Source: Symsagittifera roscoffensis (lineage: Eukaryota > Xenacoelomorpha > Acoela > Convolutidae). Taken from it: 64,000 nucleotides of DNA. Within the stretch, counting starts at the first letter, position 1. Every line of letters starts with the position of its first letter. The position numbers were made by a program, and so were the translations under genes. The notes beneath the pieces are model-generated. The model saw only the letters and a program-made list of their open reading frames with translations, was not told the origin of the DNA and did not search any database. Of the stretch, positions 59,001 through 64,000 are shown one piece after another. The stretch lies in NCBI RefSeq assembly GCF_963678635.1, contig NC_087065.1, positions 41,667,430-41,731,429 on the forward strand, in the 5' to 3' direction.

Positions 59001-61484
59001 TCTAAAGGCGCCACTATATAATGTTGAGGGGGGAGCGCGGCGCGTGCCGATAAGATCCAATTTTTTTGTCCACATTTTCCAAAAATTGCCTAAAAACGCC
59101 CTTTTTTGGCTTGTTTTTTTTAAAAAAACTCGCCTACGGCGCCGAAATTTCTTTAAATTGGGGTCTTTTTAGTGATTTGAGAGAGCTCAGAAAATGTATG
59201 TGGTCGACCTAAAAGAGGTAGCTTAAATTTTTTGAAAATCCTCAATAACCCCCCCTTCCCCTGAGATAAAGTTCCTTTCATCTTTCAGTGATCGGAACAA
59301 TATTTATACTTGCTCCGATGACACATCATCCGCTTGTAATAGTATTTGCAATGACACAACGTCCGCTGGGCTGGTATTACAGTGTAACTAACCTGTGTCT
59401 CCGTTCCACTGAGTTGCGTCTCTCGAGTTTTGTTATCAGAACTGGGCACGGTGCTGTTATTTTCCAGAAGATAGAACATCTCAAACAATTGGATAAGTTT
59501 CTGGTCCATCCGCCTCAGGGCCTCTGTATCGGCTTCAATTCTGGACTTCAGTTGCGACTCGTTCTCGACTCCTAACTCTTCAGCTAGCTTGCAGTTTAGA
59601 AGCATTGCATCCGATTTTAGAAGATCCAGGTCCTAGAAAATTTCAGCCTAGAGCAACAAATAAAAAAAACAAGCTCTTCTGTAAAGAGTTCGGAATTTCA
59701 CTATCAAAACTCAGAGACCAAGATGAATAGTTGCAGGTAAGCCTATCAAATCACAACCTGTTTGGTTCGGCGGATAACAACATCACATACGCTGGAGAAA
59801 ATTATGGTCTAGGAGCACTTCTGCGGTTGCATCCCAGTTAAATGCCATCCATACAAAACTCTTCAAATTCACGAATGAATTAGATCACGCAATATTTTTT
59901 AGATCTCAAAAGAAAGAAAGCTAAGATCATCTGCTCTTTACGTTGTACATTTGAACCAATGCGTTTATACATCCCGTCCTCACAGTTTAGTTGACTTCCC
60001 TCTTGGTTACCTCTTTATTGGCAGCTGCTGACTTCTTTTGTCTAATGTTGGCAAATTTCTGAGCATAAAATGTATGTCTCTGAGTTTCTCTCTCAATTTG
60101 GGACAGCAGCTGAGCTCTGAAAAAGGCGAACATCATGTTAACAAATCAGCTTTGTCTAGCTAAAGATCAAACATTTCTTGCGTAAGAATATTAATTGATC
60201 GGATTGAAAAGTTTTGATTTCGAATATACGAAAATATAGTCAACATTATTTTTCAGAATATTCAAAAACCAAAAACTATTTTTAAAAAGTTATTATCCAA
60301 AAAAAACTAGGATAGACCGTTGCTGCGAAGATTAAGAAAAAAGAATTAGGAAAAAATGTATTTTTGCTCCATTTCGCCTGAATGTCCTTATTATTTTTTA
60401 ATCCTTTAAAACTTTTTTCCGAATACTTTTGTATTAAAGCAAACTAGCTAAAAAAATTCAAGAGTGAGTGGTAATAAAGTTTTAATAGCGATCGATTTAC
60501 TTAAAATCACCAGCGGATTTAGAGGGGGGACGCTTGAAATCACCAACGGTCTATCCTAGTTTTTTTTGCTGACCGACGCAGAAAATTTGGTCGAAATGGG
60601 GTCTTTATAGTGATTTGGTAGAGGCCAGAAAATCACATTGGCCGACCTATAAAAGCTCGAAAATTTCGAAAATCTACCCCCCCTCGAGAAAATACTAGAT
60701 CCACCCCTGCTTAAAATAATGCAAAATGGGTGAATCATTTGAAAGCAACAAAACAGAATTTTGACAGCCAGATCAGACCTTGAGTAATCCACAGTGCCTC
60801 TCTTAAAAAGTTAACTGAAAAGTTTTGACTTACCTTTGCCAATCAAGTGAGTATATACGTTCCATCAGCTCCTGGCTACTCAATTGCGCATCATCACTTT
60901 GACAGCTCTTTTTAATCGCCATAGAAGTCTCAGTCCCCGAATTATTTTGCATGAAATCATTTTCAGCTCCCGCTGGAAAATTATTTTGAGCGGACATAAC
61001 CTGGAAGTTGTTCCTGTTCAAGCTCTGGGTGGCATTCGAGGTCTTTCCAACTTGCTCGTTTTGCCTCAACATTGGCAGACTCCGGAACAACCTGCTAGTA
61101 TCCTGACTTAATTTTCCACTCTCAAGCAGAGTCTTAATTTTGTTCTTACTCTGTTGTTCTGATCCATTTTTACTTTTCGCTGCATGCTGATCCAGACTGA
61201 CTTTCACTTTTGTAGAACCATTTGACCCCATAGAAGACTTATTAGCACCAAGTTTGTCATCTGACAAAACTTTGCTATGCAGCTCTTCGTTGGATACCTC
61301 GTGTAGCTGACTCGGACCTTGAGCAGATACGTCATGATCCGTGAGAGGAATTCGCCTGGACACAGCTCCTTTTTGAATGTTGAATGATGTTTTTGAAACC
61401 TGAGCAGAAATGATGTTGTTCGCGCTGATTTGAAGAGGAGATGTAAGTTTAACATTGCCGGGCGATTGAGCGCAATTCAATAGG
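27005..61484 (-). CDS. APC: Adenomatous polyposis coli (APC) homologue, nine exons, 5' incomplete
   Basis: APC scaffolds the beta-catenin destruction complex in Wnt signalling and binds Axin and microtubule tips. Exons (minus strand): 61484-60834, 60116-60011, 59632-59393, 57943-57830, 36878-36761, 36082-35826, 35602-35374, 33098-32343, 30336-27005. Total 5803 bases: one base completing a codon, then 1,933 codons plus stop. Every junction is GT-AG and in phase, which strongly supports the model. Order in the protein: Ser/Asn-rich linker, coiled coil (about 200-330), Armadillo repeats (about 371-860), two 15-residue repeats, four 20-residue repeats, inhibitory-domain motif, two SAMP motifs and an SxIP motif. 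Vertebrate APC is about 2,840 residues; this one ends soon after the second SAMP and has no PDZ-binding tail. The oligomerisation coiled coil and start codon are outside the window. Confidence 0.93.
30520..31350. repeat. Degenerate ~140-180 bp tandem repeats in APC intron
   Basis: Phrases acgccatatctcgaaaac, gagcagtcatacttgg, cagatttgcaacc, accccactatagggttgaga recur about five times. Wording and order match the repeats at 6770-7990, so the same family occupies the intron and the 3' flank. Confidence 0.75.
31784..32107. repeat. (TAGA)n microsatellite
   Basis: About 320 bases of TAGA tetramer with occasional changes (CAGA, TATA, TCAA). The minus-strand open frames through it read as Tyr-Leu-Ser-Ile repeats and are artefacts. 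Confidence 0.97.
32343..33098 (-). CDS. APC: APC exon 'H': main block of Armadillo repeats
   Basis: Residues 573-823, 824 split. Starts GGIPAVCELL (vertebrate GGLQAIAELL) and carries several Armadillo helices: LVRNLAWQPE (LRNLSWRAD), ISSALWNLASHCMENRVEICSV (LSALWNLSAHCTENKADICAV) and LDQEILWMLG (KDQEALWDMG). This superhelix holds the groove used by Asef, AMER1/WTX and other partners in vertebrates. Acceptor gtgtttag, donor TTG/GTAAGA. Confidence 0.96.
33099..35373 (-). other. APC intron between exons G and H
   Basis: About 2.3 kb. 33485-33660 is a diverged reverse-complement copy of the palindromic dispersed repeat. The rest is AT-rich DNA without recognisable coding or repeat structure. Confidence 0.65.
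35374..35602 (-). CDS. APC: APC exon 'G': Armadillo repeats
   Basis: Residues 496-571, with 572 split. LSYLSSIRTYCE matches vertebrate LHLLEQIRAYCE, and LTKLSFMPDELISFQSLGG matches the LMKLSFDEEHRHAMNELGG helix. Acceptor gctttcag, donor TGG/GTTAGT. Confidence 0.92.
35826..36082 (-). CDS. APC: APC exon 'F': Armadillo repeat 1 with acidic insertion
   Basis: Residues 411-495. GCLPLVIQLIH and ATEALNNIIHSQ align with vertebrate GCLPLLIQLLH and ASAALHNIIHSQ. Between them the vertebrate loop is short, while here about 40 residues rich in Ser, Gly, Asp and Glu are inserted (a run of six Ser then EEE). Donor AAG/GTAACA, acceptor gtgtgaag, which is weak in pyrimidines but gives the exact conserved join MRQS-GCLPL. 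Confidence 0.92.
36083..36760 (-). other. APC intron between exons E and F
   Basis: 678 bases. Its right part holds an inverted repeat (36471-36717) described separately; the rest is unassigned. Confidence 0.65.
36471..36717. repeat. Inverted-repeat element (possible MITE)
   Basis: The left arm (36471-36497, cgacaacttgc...aaagacaactcg) and the reverse complement of 36691-36717 (ccacaactcgc...aaagacaactag) agree at most positions. Further gcgag/ctcgc motifs lie inside. No convincing target duplication was found, so the class is open. Confidence 0.45.
36761..36878 (-). CDS. APC: APC exon 'E': start of the Armadillo domain
   Basis: Residues 371-409, with codon 410 split. It begins VEMMYKFLGSF and ends SSTPESCTAMRQS, aligning with vertebrate KVEMVYSLLSML...SSQDSCISMRQS, the N-terminal capping helices of the Armadillo domain. 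Acceptor ttttctag, donor CAG/GTTAGA. Phase 0 at its start, so it could accept either exon D or the candidate alternative exon at 39486-39665. Confidence 0.93.
37085..38760. repeat. Copies of a large dispersed repeat
   Basis: Contains phrases found throughout the window: gaggcg(a/t)agc...cttcgca..a.ttgcgat (37098, 37348), ttaaagctctttgaatttg (37811), aagccgatataaaacaagccgaagcc (38190), caggtcctg...agattcacac (38596) and tgtgaacaaagttatttacg (38720). The last parts are the same family as the 1.1-kb tandem unit. No protein was recognised. Confidence 0.65.
39486..39665 (-). CDS. Candidate alternative APC first exon: myristoylated N-terminus
   Basis: Sixty codons from ATG at 39665 to a good splice donor, GTG/GTTAGT, at 39486. 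The start MGQENSKLKR fits the N-myristoylation rule (Gly2, Ser6, Lys7), and a polybasic stretch follows (KLKR, EKRGKVR, RWRK), the combination that anchors Src-type proteins to membranes. The remainder (CVFAYPGWYDLYPCDIV) has a coding-like composition. An in-frame stop about 30 bases upstream and the absence of an acceptor argue for a first exon. It ends in phase 0; the next downstream acceptor on this strand that I recognise is APC exon E, also phase 0, giving ...DIV-VEMMYK. The predicted isoform would lack the coiled coils and have about 1,623 residues. It could instead belong to an unrelated nested gene. I do not recognise the 60 residues. Confidence 0.45.
39666..42011. other. Intronic AT-rich DNA with dispersed repeats
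   Basis: 40560-40690 resembles the reverse complement of the palindromic repeat at 10560-10974. 41000-42010 carries the widespread repeat phrases (gagcttcgcaccacttgcgat, attaagccgatacaaaataa, cgccctcaaaatacac). The stretch 39840-40540 holds nothing I recognise; a stretch near 40180-40440 is flanked by aattcggctcttttccag and its inverse (ctggaaaagagccaaaaatt), a possible small inverted-repeat element. Confidence 0.5.
42012..55110. repeat. Tandem array of twelve ~1.1-kb units inside an APC intron
   Basis: The phrase cgttgcctccagaccaagtg starts near 42026, 43128, 44231, 45333, 46436, 47539, 48648, 49749, 50833, 51924, 52994 and 54086, so units are 1,070-1,109 bases; the last is cut at about 55110. 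Diagnostic variants show nested structure: units 3 and 4 are sisters (gccgtagacg), units 5-8 alternate as two dimers (cacctggcaaaattg in 5 and 7; tgacacaaagg in 6 and 8), and units 9-12 alternate as two dimers (cctacattttagc in 9 and 11; ggatcaactcatt in 10 and 12). Each unit ends with a cagctaaagctg hairpin or a remnant of it. Minus-strand frames of 65-102 codons recur only because the unit recurs. The unit derives from the dispersed repeat seen elsewhere in the window. Confidence 0.96.
55111..56461. other. Intronic AT-rich DNA and dispersed repeat
   Basis: 55111-55800 holds no recognised feature; the open frames there lack any protein signature. From about 55860 the dispersed repeat resumes, including an AGGTCCT...AGGACCT hairpin at about 56152-56181 and the gaattcattatgaacc piece shared with the tandem unit. 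Confidence 0.55.
56462..56650 (-). repeat. SINE-like repeat, diverged copy
   Basis: Shares with 57290-57480 the segment following the tRNA-like part (ccacaaataaagc, caatgctacagatc, attatagc) and a decayed tRNA-like part (cagccagcgacgct). Confidence 0.5.
57290..57480 (-). repeat. tRNA-derived SINE-like repeat
   Basis: On the minus strand TGGCTGAGCGG (57361-57351) matches the RNA polymerase III A box and GGTTCGAATCC (57317-57307) matches the B box, at tRNA-like spacing. The acceptor and T stems do not pair well, so it is not a functional tRNA gene. Related copies: 56462-56650 and, more decayed, about 95-275 and 11076-11256. Confidence 0.6.
57830..57943 (-). CDS. APC: APC exon 'D': linker before the Armadillo domain
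   Basis: 38 codons (residues 333-370), phase 0. Excellent polypyrimidine acceptor (a run of T then CAG) and donor CAG/GTGAGC. The segment is acidic and polar with no recognisable motif. It joins in frame to the Armadillo exon 21 kb downstream. Assignment rests on position, splice sites and phase more than on sequence similarity. Confidence 0.75.
57944..59392 (-). other. APC intron between exons C and D
   Basis: About 1.4 kb. Contains a hAT-like MITE (58900-59263) and a short direct repeat (gtagcacagaatgttccgac near 58058 and the similar atagcacagaatgttccgac near 58260). Otherwise AT-rich and unassigned. Confidence 0.65.
58900..59263. mobile_element. hAT-like MITE, longer copy
   Basis: Begins CAGGGGCGGATTTAG and ends in a C-rich ...CCCCTG. 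Its interior (ggggtcttt.tagtgattt, ggtcgaccta) matches the 202-bp MITE at 60508-60709, of which it is a longer relative. No clear target duplication remains. It encodes no transposase. Confidence 0.65.
59393..59632 (-). CDS. APC: APC exon 'C': coiled-coil segment
   Basis: 80 codons (residues 253-332), phase 0 at both ends. Acceptor ttttctag, donor CAG/GTTAGT. A heptad-like helix spans LAEELG...EADTEALRRMDQKLIQLFEMF and corresponds to the vertebrate helix before the Armadillo domain (RRIARIQQIEKDILRIRQL). A Ser/Thr/Asn-rich tail follows. Confidence 0.85.
59633..60010 (-). other. APC intron between exons B and C
   Basis: 378 bases of AT-rich DNA; nothing recognised apart from its splice sites. 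Confidence 0.7.
60011..60116 (-). CDS. APC: APC exon 'B': coiled-coil segment
   Basis: Completes residue 217 and encodes 218-252. Acceptor tttttcag, donor GAG/GTAACC. The sequence ERETQRHTFYAQKFANIRQ matches the vertebrate EEKEKDWYYAQLQNL region in pattern, including the YAQ core. It is predicted to be helical and Lys/Gln-rich. Confidence 0.88.
60117..60833 (-). other. APC intron between exons A and B
   Basis: 717 bases; contains the 202-bp hAT-like MITE at 60508-60709. The rest is unassigned. Confidence 0.7.
60508..60709. mobile_element. hAT-like MITE with perfect 8-bp target duplication
   Basis: Flanked by CTTAAAAT on both sides (60500-60507 and 60710-60717). The left terminus CACCAGCGGATTTAG and the reverse complement of the right terminus, CAGGGGTGGATCTAG, agree at 11 of 15 positions. 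The interior is a shortened version of the MITE at 58900-59263. CAGGGGCGGAT-type ends with 8-bp duplications are typical of hAT elements. Confidence 0.85.
60834..61484 (-). CDS. APC: APC exon 'A': Ser/Asn/Lys-rich linker
   Basis: Residues 1-216 of the visible chain. Acceptor ttgttttag at 61485, donor AAAG/GTAAGT at 60834. The exon starts with the third base of a codon, so an upstream exon must supply two bases. The start (SPGNVKLTSPLQ) resembles the short conserved FPGVKLRSK segment that follows the first coiled coil in vertebrate APC. The rest is low-complexity, rich in Ser, Asn, Gln and Lys. It ends in an amphipathic ELMERIYSLDWQR leading into the next coiled coil. Confidence 0.85.
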
Positions 61485-64000
61485 CTAAAACAAATAAATG
61501 CGTCATCACCCATTTTTTAGCATAAATTCTTTCAGTCCGATTAATTATCAAATCACGTTTGTTACACATATGCGTTACACATATACAACGCAGAGCATCG
61601 CGCCACTTGCGAACAAAAACTAAACAGGATCCTACTTGCAATTCTTCAAAAACGTTAAAACAAATTTGCAGTAGCTGCCACCGAAAAAGAAAGATATTTT
61701 CCCACTGCATAAACATCCAGAAACAATACATTAAAGACATGAAGACGAATATTGCTTCGCAACCTTGCGATACAAAAGTATAGGATTAAAACATAATTAC
61801 GCTCAAAAACTAGCAAAGAGGACTTCGTTGTTACTGTTGAAAAAAAATTGTCTAAATTTAAAAGGCCAGTGTGGGGTTGATTTTAGCCAGAGTCTTATCG
61901 ATCTCATGGGGCCATAATCTGATCTCAAGTGGTAACAAAGCCGAAAACGCCTCAGCAGAAACTTTTCTAGCCAAAAAAAGCAAAGAAAATTTTAACACAT
62001 CAAGTTGATAAAATTACAACCATAAAACAAAATAAATTTTGAATAGAACGGGTATTTAAGATGCTAGCACGCTCAAAATAAGTATGTTTGACTATTTCTT
62101 ACAGAGAGGACGAGGATAAGAAAAATATGAAGCTAGGTATTTCTTTTTAAGAAATTATTTTAAGACCGTCCATAAGACTAGATACAAGCTAAGGGCAAAT
62201 TTTAGAATGAATTTTTGAGAAAACAAATCAGCCAAGCTAAAAAACCTCGATGCTAAAAAACCTCGATGCTAAAAAACCTTATAGCCTTTTCTTATACAAT
62301 TATCTATATTTGCGAAATTTATATTTGGTGTCAGAAAAATTTGGGAGTATTCGCATACGCAAATCAGCTCCCCACGACCCTTTTTTTAATTGAACCTAAA
62401 ATCTCAGATAGGGCAGGGCCGTTTTCGAGAATAATCAAAACTTTAAAAAAACGGTCGAAAAATCAAAAATTTGGGTTTTGCGAGGGCGAAAACTTTATGC
62501 GTGGCCGCTAATGCATGTGGAGCTGCCCATTACCCATTATCTCCATTGAACCCACAATATCAGATATGAGAGGTTAGTTTCGCGAAAACGATTCACAAAA
62601 CGGCAGAAAATAATAACTTGACTACTCCGAGGGTCCGAAATTTATGTGTGAAAAAATTTATGCCATAGAAGCTCAAGAAGACACTTTTTCGAAACCGTTC
62701 TGTTCATTGAAAACAAAAACTCGTTCTATTCGTTTTCTGTTCTGTTCATTTTCGAAACCGTTCTGTTCATTGAAAACAAGATTATTTTTCGAGAAAACGA
62801 AAAAAAAAATCAAAAAAGGGGTCAAATATTCCCCCAGACTTTTGTGAAGGCCGTAGACAGAGGGGTCAAGCAAAAAAAAAGAAATTCTAGAGGATTATAC
62901 AAGCACACAGGGGAGTAGGCGGTCTTTCAATTGATACCCTTTTTGAACATCAGTAGAAGTTTCTGAGAAAAACTAAAATTTTTCCAATACTTTTGGAAAT
63001 ATTTTTCCATAATAAAAAAAGTCAACAAACCGATTGGTAAACATACAACCATCAAAAAAGTGCGGAATGGGGTGTTTAAGTTATGTTTCCCTTGAAACGA
63101 TCCAAAAATTAGGTCAAAAAGCCAATATAAGTAGGTCGAAATAATTTGGACCGAGGAATTCTTTTAACCGAAACAAAAAATTAACTAAGAAGGAAATACA
63201 AAGTCAGGACAAGTTAAACTACAAATTAGTAGAAAACCAACACTGAAAAAAAATTTTAAGAAAATGCGCACAGCGAAAAAAAATCCATTTCAAGATGTGA
63301 CAATTTAGCCGACAACAGATAAGCAGACAAATAATCGGCCGACAATTTTATTTGAAATAATATTTCCCGTTTGAAAAAAAAACAGGTCCTGGTCAGATTC
63401 CAGTCCAGGACCTTTGCCGTCCCAGGCATAATTGTTACCTCCAGAATAAATTGGACGGTAAATTTTTAAAACTCAAACAAAAACACTAGAACGCTATGAA
63501 TTATAAATTGCTGCTCTATGAGTCATTTTACACAGGTGAAGCGGCACACAGAGGACTACCAATGAGGACTCCGAATGAAATTTTTTGTTCCTTCCTGGGG
63601 TCCTTTTGCGCATTCAAAACTTTGGAACCGACGTTTTATTGATCTCAAAAAATAATTGGACATTTTTAGCAAGCACAATATTAGAAAAATATGCGGACAA
63701 AATTAAAGCCGACAGCCAATAACCTAAACATCAATCAAAATTTTTCTGCATATCATTTTGGAAAAAAAAACATTTACTGACAAAATAGTATCCACGACTG
63801 CCAGATAGTGATTGCAAATTTCGGAAACTAAACGGAGAGCTTAAACCAAAAACATAAAGCCGAAAAAGCATCAGCAAAAAGTAATACCGACATTTCATAA
63901 CTATACATACAAGATCTATCAAAATGAATGAAGACAGTTTTGAAAAAAAAAACATGTCAAGACTATAGAAATCAAACTAAGCATTGGAAGAAATATTACC
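61485..64000. other. Upstream APC intron (right window edge)
   Basis: Exon A begins with an acceptor, so this is intron. It holds dispersed repeat pieces (61560-61780 and 63000-63480, including a 9-bp AGGTCCTGG/CCAGGACCT inverted repeat near 63385-63414). It also holds a 17-base tandem (cctcgatgctaaaaaa) near 62246 and a direct repeat gaaaccgttctgttcattg near 62692 and 62755. I found no exon resembling the APC oligomerisation coiled coil; the gene's 5' end must lie beyond 64000. Confidence 0.6.

Noticed and set aside
61485-64000. Exon for the APC oligomerisation coiled coil
   Set aside because: No minus-strand segment shows the expected heptad-rich helix with a usable donor; it is presumably outside the window.

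Overview
The window is animal nuclear DNA. It is AT-rich and intron-bearing with GT-AG splice sites, and it carries a recognisable adenomatous polyposis coli (APC) gene, which restricts it to Metazoa. I cannot name the species. The retrotransposon type (PHD finger, 2A-like peptide, AP endonuclease, reverse transcriptase), hAT-like MITEs, tRNA-derived SINE-like repeats and kilobase tandem repeats suggest an invertebrate.

Positions 1-22378 are two near-identical tandem copies of an ~11 kb segment (1-10974 and 10986-22378). Each copy holds a hAT-like MITE whose right end was hit by a non-LTR retrotransposon. The retrotransposon is broken by frameshifts that both copies mostly share, and copy 2 also has a 379-bp internal duplication. 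The rest of each copy is AT-rich DNA with GA dinucleotides and degenerate ~140-180 bp repeats. Positions 22379-26610 hold a diverged third partial copy of the segment's end and a ~357-bp tandem repeat.

Positions 27005-61484, minus strand, are an APC gene: nine exons carrying about 1,933 codons, with all junctions in phase. The 5' end (oligomerisation coiled coil, start codon, promoter) lies beyond the right edge. Reading 61484 down to 27005: Ser/Asn-rich linker, coiled-coil exons, Armadillo repeats, then a large last exon with 15-residue, 20-residue (beta-catenin) and SAMP (Axin) motifs, an EB1-type SxIP motif and a final SAMP. Unlike vertebrate APC, the chain ends 37 residues after the last SAMP.

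One APC intron is ~21 kb. It contains a 13-kb array of twelve ~1.1-kb units with a nested dimer structure. It also contains an isolated 60-codon open segment (39486-39665) that begins with a textbook myristoylation plus polybasic signal and ends at a splice donor in phase with the first Armadillo exon. This is a candidate alternative first exon for a membrane-anchored APC lacking the N-terminal coiled coil, and it is the most interesting lead here. Other introns hold hAT-like MITEs (one with a perfect 8-bp target duplication), a TAGA microsatellite and diverged repeats. No RNA genes, CRISPR arrays or other protein genes were recognised.
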